Below are positions 37,101 to 46,500 of a stretch of 64,000 nucleotides of DNA, in pieces; positions within the stretch are counted from its first letter, which is position 1; each line of letters begins with the position of its first letter. The DNA is from Chamaea fasciata (Eukaryota > Chordata > Aves > Passeriformes > Sylviidae): the NCBI GenBank assembly GCA_029207755.1, contig JARCOQ010000002.1:113385745-113449744 (forward strand), read 5' to 3'. The notes beneath the pieces are model-generated. The model saw nothing but the letters and a program-made list of their open reading frames with translations. It was not told where the DNA came from and ran no database searches. The translations under genes were made by a program, and so were the position numbers.

Positions 37101-40100
37101 TTGCTTATTTCTTTCCTCTTCATTGCCTTTGCAAACCCATTAACTCTGACTTAACCACCAGTGAACTACAAGGAAAAGATTGGTAATTCAAGGTGTAAAA
37201 TTAAGAAAAGCACATATTCCTGGTTCTCATCCCAGGTCAGACATGTTTTTTTTATGAAACTCTGAATTCCTGTTTTAGTTACACCACATAACTACCATTT
37301 TTTTTACTTATATATGGCCTTTTTTTCAATAGAAATTGAATGTTGCTATTCAATTATGGTACTTAAACCACTGTTATTATTTAAATTTTTCTTTCCTTTA
37401 AGCAAGATAAGGGAGCTTATTTGGAGAGAGACGTGCTATTTTGTAATGAAAAGTTTCCAAGCAAAGTTGCCCGATCCTCCGGAATTTTTAGAAAAAAGGT
37501 TTCATTCTCTGCCAGTTAATAGATTTGGAAACCCAGAGCTGAAATTGCTAACAACTTGTTTTCCCTTTCACTATTGACTCGAATTTTCCTTTAGCAGATT
37601 TCTAAAGACTTGCTTTTGCAGGTCATTATTTTCTAGTTGACATTCACAAAAGTTTTTTTAGCCAGCAGGAAATTTGGAGCTGGGTTTTCTTTTTAACGGC
37701 GCTGATAAATGGCTGGAGGGAGGCTTCCTTAGGTGTTCCGAAAGCTCTGCGCAGGTCACTGAAATGGAGAAATGGATTTATTGGATGGAGCCGGGGATTC
37801 CCGGAGCTCCGGCCGGGAGCGGAGCGCGGGCAGGTGGCAGCGGCTCACCTGGGGGGGCAGCGCCCCCTAGTCCCGATCCCGGGGAACACCCCGCTGGTCC
37901 CGGCTGGAAAAGCTCCTGAGTAACTGGGAGAAAAAAGCTGGAGCAACTGGGAAACCAATTCCTCTCGCATCGTCAGAGTCATTCCAGGCTGCTCACCAGT
38001 ACCCCTTTCACCGCCCAGCTGCGAACACCAGGAAGGGCACCGTTTTTATGCGTTTTGTCCTTGGATTTCTGAGCCCAAAACTGGGAATAAGGGTGAATGT
38101 GGATGTGGATAAGATCCCGGTTTTGCTGCTCTGGTGGTAGCAACTTTCGTGTCAAAATTATTCCAAAAATAGAGTAAAGAGACAATATACTCATCTTCTC
38201 CACCTCATATCCATATTTCTCTGAATATCTCGTTCAGTCACCCCATTGGAATCTCTTCCAAAGACCACTGATACTTCAAACAGTGTTAAGCATTTCCCAC
38301 GAGGGTGGGTTCCATAAAGATCCAAATTTAGGGAAGTGAACTCTGAGGCTTCATAGCAGACCTCTCAAATTCACACTAGAATGGAACCAAAAATTAAGCC
38401 CATGTAGGCTCTGGGGCATAGACACACTTATCTGACTTTACGTGTTCTATCTGAACAGGACTTTATTTGTTGTATATTTTTATATATATTTGTGTATATA
38501 AGTATGTTTAGGATGCACTGATGTACAGATGACAAGGCTCAGAAATCCAGGTTTGTGTCCAGTTTCAGCATTTATAGATTCAGCAGAAAGAATAACTTCT
38601 TTTTTAAAGGGCGTTAAGATATGCATTAAAAAAAAAAGTTTAAATTCTTGGTCACATATCAGTATTGTCAGTTGTCAGAGATATCTTTTTGTTTATTTCA
38701 ACAATCTAATTCCAGAAATTACTGTATTGCTAATGCTTGTCCTATTCAGCAGGTCTGAGAGTAGACAGATCAGTACAAGTAGATAAAGAGAGTTTCAGAG
38801 AACTGCTGCTGTCTCAGCACCAAGAAACAGAAAAAAGTCCAATCCAGCTAAAAAAGGTGGGAAAGATCTGGATCCAAATCCAATCTCCTGTTTAAACTGT
38901 CAGCTAAGGTGTGTCTTATTCCCTAAGTTGCAGTAATGTGCCTGGACAGCCTGATCCAGGCTGTCCAGGCACATGTTGGTTGTGGATTTTGCATGAGTGT
39001 GATTACAGTACAGAAATAACGCTGTGATGCAAAATAAGAATGTAACAGCAATAGAAATTGATAATCTTTTTATAAGTATTGCACTGATTGTGTTCTTTTA
39101 AAAGTCACTAAGCAAGCATTCCCTCATTATTTTTACCTTTAATTACCAATGGTAGGAGAAAAGAGAAGATAAGGGTGGAGAAGATAAAGCAAAGGAAGTG
39201 TGCTCAGATGCCCAGGATAGAAAAGAAAAGCAAGCAACCAAGAAAGTCCCAATGCCAGAAACTTCTAACAGGACACACAGAGGTAGGTTTAACGTTTCTC
39301 TCAGAAATTCACCTGATCTTTGCAAATTACCAGAAGTCCTGGTAGTTTATGTGGTTCTGACGGCCCTTCACTGGCACTTGGCTAACAGGAATTAGTTCCA
39401 AATGATGAATGAGGTGACACTGAAAACACAGAATCATCTGGGTTGGAAAATACAGCTGCTGGTGCTGCTGCACTGAGAGCAGAGCTGCTCTGTAGGATGT
39501 GGCATCTCCACCCTGCTGGTTTTCCCAAAGCACTTCCTGGTCATCATGGTAAAAATTCAGGATAATTAACACTTGTTAACCCATACTAAACAAACACTGA
39601 TCTCAAAGTGATCACTGGGAATCTTCATCAGTGATGAGAACGTATTTCCATGGCTGGAGAAGGAAAAGGACTGTGAGGGCTGGGAGCAGCTCCTCATGAC
39701 AGTGATCCCAGGAAAGAGATTTTATGAAAATCTCAGCCACTGTGTTCTCATGGAAAAGTTACATGCAAGGGACTCATCTGTAAACATCTTTATTCTGAAG
39801 AAATTTTATAGAACGAAGGAAAGAAAAAGCAACTGCTGTTCCCTTATTTATGTTTTTCTTTCTAGAAACTTTCCTGTTACTTCCTTTAAGGCTTTTAGGA
39901 AAAGAAAAGGGCTGGGTTCCACCATTCTAAGCATGTCACAAATGGCAGGAGATCTCCAGGTCACACATTTACCCAGGTGGAATAGGTGATGCCAGTCACA
40001 TCCCTGTACCTGGGATGTGTTAACCCCTGAGGTTTGTGCTTTGCCTTCTCAGCCTGCAGCCATCCAGAGCCCCCCAGACAACCAAAGTCAGCATTTGTCT

Positions 40101-41471
40101 TTAAAATGCCCTTCTAAAGCTGACAGAAAGCACAGGTCTTACAATGCTCCCTCTGAAAAATCTGTGAAATCTGAGTTTCTCTCATTGATGTTAGACTTTG
40201 ATTGAAACCTTACTTGGCTTTTTTAGTTCCTGCAACCTCTTATTTCTCCTTTAAGCTTGGACCATGTCTCATTTTGGGGGTATTCTGTGGGTCTCTGCAG
40301 AGCACAGGACACATTACAAGTCATCCCCTGCACAGATAAATGGCATTTCTGTACACATGTTCCTTTTCCTACTGAAAAGTAGAGCCCCCTCATTTCCAGG
40401 TGAGAGAGTTGCTGTATATTCTGCTCCACACAAGCAGCTCTGATGGGAATTAAGGGAAAGGAAATCCTGCATATCTCTGAGTTCTGTTTAAAAGCTAGAA
40501 AGTGACAATTAAGGGTTCAGACCTCACCTCGTTTCTCTGTTGCATTGTACATGACTTTTCTGGCACTCTATTTAGCCATTACTGTACATAATGGCAGCTA
40601 AATCCATTTAATTAAATTCAACACAATGAAAATGAAGTAAAAAAGATATTAACCTGGATTCAGTGGCAGAATTATGTTGTTTAAATCTTGCCCCATGTCA
40701 TTATATTTATTATAAGTGGTATTTGAAATACCATCAATAATATCAACTGAAGCAGTGAAATAAGGATCTGGTACTTGCTCTTTTTAAAGCTTCATAACTC
40801 TTCATGTTCTTAAACCCCACAATATTTCAGGGGACAAACTGCTGATGGAAGAATGCAATTTTCCAGAACTTATTAAAGAAATGGAAAAACAGACGGAGGT
40901 TTTTGATCAGGAGTTGAAAAGTCTGACGAAATCTGAACAAAATCCTCAAAGTGACAGCACAAAAGAGAACAATCAAGAGGGAGAGGCAGTGGAAGAAGCT
41001 GAAAAAGAAGAGAAAAAACCATCTGAGCAGCAAAAGAAGAAAGCCAGGAGTGAAGGTGCAGTTCTAAGCAAAGATGGAGTTCCAAGCAAAGACCCCACTA
41101 GGCTGAAAAAAAAATACATCTTCTCAGAAGCTGTTGAGAATTTGCATCAGGGGCTCCACACTTCAGGTGCTAAATGCAGAGCAGGCAGCCTGAGCAGCCT
41201 GAGACAGGCAGGCCAGAGCTGCAGTAACCCTGCTGTGTCCAGGGGGAAAATTGCCTTTGGGGCTTATGAACCTTCTTTTGGGCAAATCCCCCTGGCCAGG
41301 CAGGATGGCAGCTCTGGAGTGGGAGGAACACCTGAGGAAGGAGTTCTTTGGGGAGGGCTGTTTGCAAGAAGAGAGCCCCCCGAGTTCCAGCTGCGCACGG
41401 GGAATGGCAGGCAAGTGAGGAATGCGTGGCAAAGCCCAGACTCCATGCCAGGGTCCAACTCTCCTCGTTAA
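30917..41471 (+). CDS. LCA5L: LCA5L gene, coding span (lebercilin-like protein), N-terminus incomplete
   Basis: Plus-strand spliced gene. Coding exons: about 30917-31124, 33114-33628, 34633-34770, 36424-36517, 38750-38856, 39156-39282 and 40831-41471. Phases agree at every junction (1/2, 0/0, 0/0, 1/2, 0/0, 1/2). From the second of these exons to the stop there are 540 codons; human LCA5L is about 670 aa. The core is the lebercilin coiled-coil domain (RISSARLHKIKELKNEIVDL onward, IKNIYANRMPKAL near its end), shared with LCA5, the Leber congenital amaurosis 5 protein that acts at cilia. The C-terminal part keeps the LCA5L signatures FSEAVENLHQGL and YEPSFG, which separates it from LCA5. Neighbours SH3BGR and GET1 match the human locus. 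The upstream N-terminal exon(s) are not resolved. Confidence 0.92.
31125..33113 (+). other. LCA5L intron with CR1 fragment
   Basis: Non-coding except for a CR1 tail (32829-32945). No further exon candidates with consistent phase were found. Confidence 0.6.
32829..32945 (-). mobile_element. CR1 LINE, short 3' fragment
   Basis: CACAATCCTAGAACAG..TTGGAAGGGACC..GATCATCTTGTTCCAAC, then GGGCAGGGACACC. Confidence 0.88.
33114..33628 (+). CDS. LCA5L: LCA5L exon with start of lebercilin domain
   Basis: The acceptor is CTCAATGCAG; the donor is CAG before GTAATG; 171 full codons. Starts GGKKWPAAKNPYLNSSFLTL, then SARLHKIKELKNEI, a hallmark of LCA5/LCA5L, and a long heptad-rich region ending LEAKNERIQ. 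Strong predicted coiled coil with almost no Pro or Gly. GC content is clearly higher than in the flanking introns. Confidence 0.95.
33668..33710 (-). mobile_element. CR1 tail remnant
   Basis: TCATAGAATATCCTAAATTGG followed by GAGGGAATCACAAGGATCAT, a 40-bp scrap just after an LCA5L exon. Confidence 0.5.
34633..34770 (+). CDS. LCA5L: LCA5L exon, coiled coil continued
   Basis: 46 codons between TTTTTTCAG and a GTATTC donor, phase 0. Reads SLEMQLKLNNSIFSRQLASE and continues to HQKIK; the FSRQLA element is shared with human LCA5L, FQRQLL in LCA5. Confidence 0.94.
36424..36517 (+). CDS. LCA5L: LCA5L exon, end of lebercilin domain
   Basis: The acceptor is TTTCTCTTAG; reads EKDRQLYIKNIYANRMPKAL and ends RSDWVPNDQ plus one base before GTATGT. 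The (E/D)IKNIY(A/S)(N/H)R motif is the conserved end of the lebercilin domain. Confidence 0.94.
36518..38749 (+). other. LCA5L intron with GC-rich island
   Basis: Mostly AT-rich, with an abrupt GC-rich block at about 37780-37920 that holds a CTCF-like site (37856-37874). No coding support. Confidence 0.6.
37856..37874 (-). promoter_or_regulatory. CTCF-like binding site
   Basis: Read on the minus strand the bases are GGGACTAGGGGGCGCTGCC, a very close match to the vertebrate CTCF core CCASYAGRKGGCRSY. It sits in an isolated GC-rich block inside an LCA5L intron. Occupancy is inferred. Confidence 0.6.
38750..38856 (+). CDS. LCA5L: LCA5L exon with tandem (NAGNAG) acceptor
   Basis: The acceptor region is CCTATTCAGCAG, so the exon can start at 38750 or 38753. 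Reads (T)G/S-LRVDRSVQVDKESFRELLL and ends IQLKK before GTGGGA. SVQVD matches SVQAD in the human protein at the same position. Both acceptor choices keep the reading frame. Confidence 0.87.
38936..38974. repeat. Perfect inverted repeat, 18-bp arms, 3-nt loop
   Basis: Left arm ATGTGCCTGGACAGCCTG (38936-38953), loop ATC, right arm the exact reverse complement (38957-38974). It lies 80 bp downstream of the LCA5L exon that ends at 38856, in the short intron before 39156. Confidence 0.95.
39156..39282 (+). CDS. LCA5L: LCA5L exon, Lys/Glu-rich linker
   Basis: Acceptor AATGGTAG, donor GTAGGT. Frame EKREDKGGEDKAKEVCSDAQ to NRTHR plus one base. Low-complexity, poorly conserved linker; assigned because phase 0 in and phase 1 out match both neighbours. 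Confidence 0.82.
39283..40830 (+). other. LCA5L last intron
   Basis: A possible CR1 tail near 39427-39455; otherwise no recognisable feature. Confidence 0.55.
40831..41471 (+). CDS. LCA5L: LCA5L terminal coding exon
   Basis: The acceptor is AATATTTCAG; 213 codons including TAA at 41469-41471. An acidic/Lys-rich first half (to about 41050) leads into KKKYIFSEAVENLHQGLHTS and AYEPSFGQ, both conserved in human LCA5L. The last 70 residues are Gly/Pro/Arg-rich and do not resemble the human C-terminus, so the ends differ between lineages. Confidence 0.92.
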
Positions 41472-41928
41472 AACCAACTCCTCAGAGTATACAGTTATTT
41501 CTGATAGTTCAGCTCATCAGTTTACCTTTAGAAAGTTTAAACATTCAGATTGTTAAAACCCAAATGTTTTACTTTCATCTAATGTTTATGAAATCTTACA
41601 AGCACTGGCAATTGCTTTCCATGATTTTTTTTCCAAAACAATCCATTCAGTTGTCACAAAAAAACCCATTCGGTGCTCAGTGTCCATCCACAAAAATGTG
41701 TTGTATTAACACTTCCTTATCATTTTTACCTGTTACCAGGTAAATGCTAGTCCTTGTTTAAGAACTCCCAGGTTTTTGCATTCCCAAGGAGCTGGAATTT
41801 GGAAGCTGGATGGTTGTCAGCTCCATGCTGCTTTAATAAGGTTCACTGCTGGGTGAGGACCAACAATGCAGTAAAAGAAAACTTTTTTAGTTCCTTCACT
41901 CCCCAAACAGCTTCCAGAATTCAGAGAT

Positions 41929-41934
41929 AATAAA
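41929..41934 (+). promoter_or_regulatory. Candidate LCA5L polyadenylation signal
   Basis: AATAAA about 460 bp after the LCA5L stop, the first canonical hexamer downstream on the plus strand that I noted. It gives a 3' end that stops short of the convergent GET1 3' end. Confidence 0.5.
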
Positions 41935-42571
41935 AATAATTTGCTCCTACATTGTTTTCACGAGCATTAGAAGCCTCTAAAGCCTCATTCTTCCCCACTG
42001 TTGGAACTTATCAAAGCAGTTTGCCTGGTAACTTCCCCAGCTGACATCCAGAGATGAATGTGCGAGAGGAAAGCATTGTTTTGGAGAAGTCAGGCATAGC
42101 CAGTCCCCAAAAAGCCTCTAAAAATCCTTGTTTAAGGTTATGTAAGCGAGGGGAGGAGGTCTGTGTTTTGCTCCTCACAGTTATTCATTAGATACTTTCT
42201 AAATTCATGTGAAGTTTGGAAAAATTAGGGACATTCTGTTATTTTTTAAAGGCAGTAGCACTTAAAAAAATGTCAAAAATTACACTACTAAAGCTTTTAA
42301 AGATGACAAAGACATTCAGAGCTGAACCTGTTTGCCAGCAACATTTCAAAGGTTTAGAAAAATAATTTAAAAAATAAATTAGTCCAGTTAAATCAAATGG
42401 TATTTCCTTATGCATTAACACAGGGGGGCGTTGTTTTGGCTTGGATTTTGGTGAGTTTGGGATTTGTTTTGCCATTTTGGATTTGTTTGTTTGGGATTTT
42501 TGTGAGTTGTTTAGGAAAACTGCAGTTAACATTAAAAAAGACATGAGAAAACCTAAAATGGGTGGAAAAGC

Positions 42572-42577
42572 TTTATT
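42572..42577 (-). promoter_or_regulatory. Candidate GET1 polyadenylation signal
   Basis: TTTATT on plus is AATAAA on minus, about 0.9 kb beyond the GET1 stop. It implies a 3' UTR of roughly 900 nt. Confidence 0.5.
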
Positions 42578-43483
42578 TCCATAATAACAACACCATTATA
42601 CATAAGATTCAATCACAACATTTTTTCTTTTTTATTTTCATGTTGGCTAAATGCAACTCCTAATATAAAATCCCAATTTTTAAATTAACAATAAAACAAA
42701 CAAAAGTATTTAATCTATATATATATACACACACAACATAACCTGACCTTTTGAACTGCGTTTTAAAGACAGTGCCAGTTTTGGAGGGGTTCTGGCTCCT
42801 TCCTTCCTGCAGGGAGGAAAAGGCCCTGGAATAGCAGAACAGATCATTCCTCTGTGGGAATTCCAGAGCGAGGAGCTAAATCAGCATCCCCTATGCAGGA
42901 ACAGCACTGTCTTCTGCTTCATTGACAGGAGCTTGTGTTTAGCAGCTGAAAAAACCTCTTAAGAGATAAAATCTTGATTAAACCTATCTATTGTTTTAGG
43001 AGCTCAAGAATATTCCAATTTTAGGGTAAAAAAATCACAAAGAAAGGCACTCTCTTTTGCCCCAAGCCAAGCAACTTCCCTCTGCCCTCTGCACCACCCA
43101 ACATGATCCTACCTCGGGATGAAGCTGCCACATTTTACAGCAAAGAAACAGCCAAGCTCCCAAATTAATTCCTAAAGCCAGCAAATTTCCAATTTAAAAC
43201 CACAAACCCAACGCTTCTAAATGTTGGTGACAACAGGCCATGACAAAACCTTATGGTTCTGCCACGAATAAACCCAAAATGAGGTTTTATAACCAGCAAT
43301 GCTGCTCTTTCCAAACTGAAAGACAAACTCTGGGAAGAGAAATCCAAAGGACTGACTCATATGCAAATGCAATAACAAGGATTGTCTCAGACTTTGTCTC
43401 ATAAAAGCTAACTGTCCCTTTTTTAATTTAAAAGAGTGATAATGTAAGTGCAGTTGAGGAGTCCAGGGATTGCTGGGATTCCT

Positions 43484-43557
43484 TCAGCTGAAGGGGTGCA
43501 GCATGATAGCTACAACTTTATTGCAGACCACCAGCCAGCAGGTAATTCCCACACCAC
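43484..43557 (-). CDS. GET1: GET1 coding exon 5 (residues 147-170)
   Basis: The acceptor is TTTTCCAG; reads GGVGITCWLVVCNKVVAIML, HPFS, TGA at 43484-43486. Third transmembrane helix and C-terminus, nearly identical to human. Confidence 0.97.
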
Positions 43558-46500
43558 CTGGAAAAGAGGGAGAAATCATGATTGAAGTTGTTGGATCAAT
43601 AACCCTAAGAAACCCTGTGCAGCTGAAAACAACCTTGGAAGTGTAAAAAATGAAACTCAGAATTCATGAGGCCAACAGGAACAAAATTCTTTATATACAA
43701 AAGGGAGATACAATAGATGGGAGATCAATCAATGCTGGTCCAAAAAAAGTCTGGATTGCCTTGAGAAAAAAACACCAAATACACAAATATGAGCTAAAGT
43801 GTGGTGAGTACACCCCACAAGCTAAAACCATCTGCTACAGACCCAAGAGAAAATATCTGAAGTTTAAGGCTTGGCAAGTCACAGAATGCTTTGCTTGAAT
43901 CTAAATTCAGGATTTGAGAGAGGTAAAAAGTAAATTTCCTCTAGAATTGAAATGAGTTGTTTTGTAAGTACATAGCTATTCATAGCACACCTGCGATCCC
44001 TTTTGGGGTGATTTTCTGATTTTCTAAATGAAATCTTCCCCAGAGTCATTCAGTACAGATGAGGGCAATGCTGTTTGGGTGGAAATAGAAGCGACAAAAT
44101 TCTGTGATCAGTTCAAGAAACCAGAACTGAGCACACAAGGAAAAGCTGCTCAAATATTTGAAGCCTGTACTCTGGGAGTCAGAGAAGCAGCTGCTGTTAA
44201 TCCATGGATGCTTTGGGGCTTGGGAATGTCCTTTTCCTCACCTGCCACTCCTGTAGGGAAGGCCACCAGGCGCTCCAGGGGAGCCAACCATTTGCTTGGA
44301 AGCACCGTGACGGGTTCGGAGTAGTACTTCCAGATCAGAGAGATCATCAGGGCAGCCTGGAATGGGAATTTGTATTAGTTTGGATAATAAAGACACATCA
44401 AAGTACATTCCTAGTGCTATCTGAAAACAGCAAATAATAAATTCTAGTGAAAGGGAGTTGTTATTTTATCTTCAAAATATTTTTATCTTCTTCAAAATAT
44501 TTAGATGTATGACCTTAAATTTATACACAGTATCAGAAGGTTGCAGTGAGAACTTGTTTTCTTTCAAGACCCTCGTTTCAATCCAAAAGAGTCAAACACA
44601 GTCATAGCATTTCTTAAAATTCTGAAGACCCTTTTTAGCCTGAGTTTTTGCCTACAAGGAATGCAACTCACTTTTAACAGTCCCCTAAGGAAATCTTCAG
44701 GGTGATCACTGCCATCCTCGTTAGCAAATTCTCCTTAGAAAATTCTTTGGCATCACGTCAGAACTACACAGACAATCTGATGAGGCACCGTGGGGAAACA
44801 TGTGGCAGCTGTAGGTGGGGATTTGCATCCTCAGCAGAAGTGTATTTTGTTTCCAAAGCCAGAATTATATTTACATGTAGCAGAATTTCCCTGGATTTGG
44901 GGCCATATATTAAAAAAAAAAACAACCCCATGATTAAAGAACTAAGACAAACTCCAATCTTGTCCCTGGAAAACCACACAGAGCTGAGATGAAAGTTAAA
45001 CTCCTTTCATTTTCAACTACCAGATTTTATCAGCAGCATTTCCCTCCCAGTTCCAGAAACTCTTTTCTGTTTGACAAGCTCTGTGTCCTTGGAATCCCAG
45101 AGTGGTTTGGGCTGGAGGGGACTTTAAAAATCATCCAGTGCCAGCCTTGCCATGGGCAGGGACACCTCCCACTGTCCCAGGCTGCTCCAAGCCCCGATTT
45201 CCAACCTGGCCTTGGACACTCACAGGGATCCAGGGGCAGCCACAGCAAATCTGGGAATTCTATTCCAGGGCCTGCCCACCCTCCCAGGAAAGGATTTTTT
45301 CCCAACATCCCACCTTAACTTGTCATTTCTCAGTTTGAAGCCATTCCCTGTGTCCTGTCCCTCCAGCCCTTGGGAACTGTCTCTCTCCAGGTTTCCTGCA
45401 GCTCCTTCAGGCCCTGCAAGGCCACCCTGAGCTCAGCCCAAAGCTTCTCCTGTCCGGGCTGAACAATCCCAGCTGTGCCAGCCTTTCCTCCCAGCAGAGC
45501 TGCTCCATCCCTCTGCTCATCCTGGAGCCTCCTCTGGACTCTCTCCAGCAGCTCCACGTCCTCCCTGCGCTGGGGGAGCCCTGAGTGACCAGTTATGGGC
45601 CAATAAACCCGCAGAAAATTGTAACACTACTGAGAATTTGGGTTAAGTTGTATCCAGAACAAAATATTTACTTACCTGCAATATGTAGAATACAATATTT
45701 ATAACCCACTTTATTTTGGCTAATTGGGCAGTTCGTGCTTTCACTGTTAAAGAAAAAAATATTACTTTCCATTACTTATAATAATGAATTATAATTACAT
45801 AAAATTAGTCATGCTTTAATATTTCGCTGTTTAAGACTGGATATAACCCTGTTTAAAAGTCTTTTTCCAAATTACTTATAGCTATATTAAAAATACCCTT
45901 CTACAACACTGCAGTTCTGTATCACACTGTAGTTTCTTCCTTGACTTACTCAAAACAGGATTCAGTGATCAGCACCACTAAGAAAGAATAAATAATTACA
46001 CAGTGAAGCCCAGGAAATTCCTGGAAAGACACTAGCAAGCTCTTCAAATTGTTTAAAGAGGAAAAAATTAAGGAGGGAGAGAAAAAGAAAGGGGGAAGGG
46101 AAAAGGAGAGAGAGAAAGAAAGAGAGAGAGAAAGAAGGGAGGAGGGAAGGGAGGGGAGACGGAAGGAAGGAAGGAAGGAAGGAAGGAAGGAAGGAAGGAA
46201 GGAAGGAAGGAAGGAAGGAAGGAAGGAAGGAAGGAAGGAAGGAAGGAAGGAAGGAAGGAAGGAAGGAAGGAAGGAAGGAAGGAAGGAAGGAAGGAAGGAA
46301 GGAAGGAAGGAAGGAAGGAAGGAAGGAAGGAAGGAAGGAAGGAAGGAAGGAAGGAAGGAAGGAAGGAAGGAAGGAAGGAAGGAAGGAAGGAAGGAAGGAA
46401 GGAAGGAAGGAAGGAAGGAAGGAAGGAAGGAAGGAAGGAAGGAAGGAAGGAAGGAAGGAAGGAAGGAAGGAAGGAAGGAAGGAAGGAAGGAAGGAAGGAA

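Noticed and set aside
39198..39395. Reading frame continuing past 39282 into intron
   Set aside because: The GTAGGT donor at 39283 and the phase match to 40831 show that coding ends at 39282.
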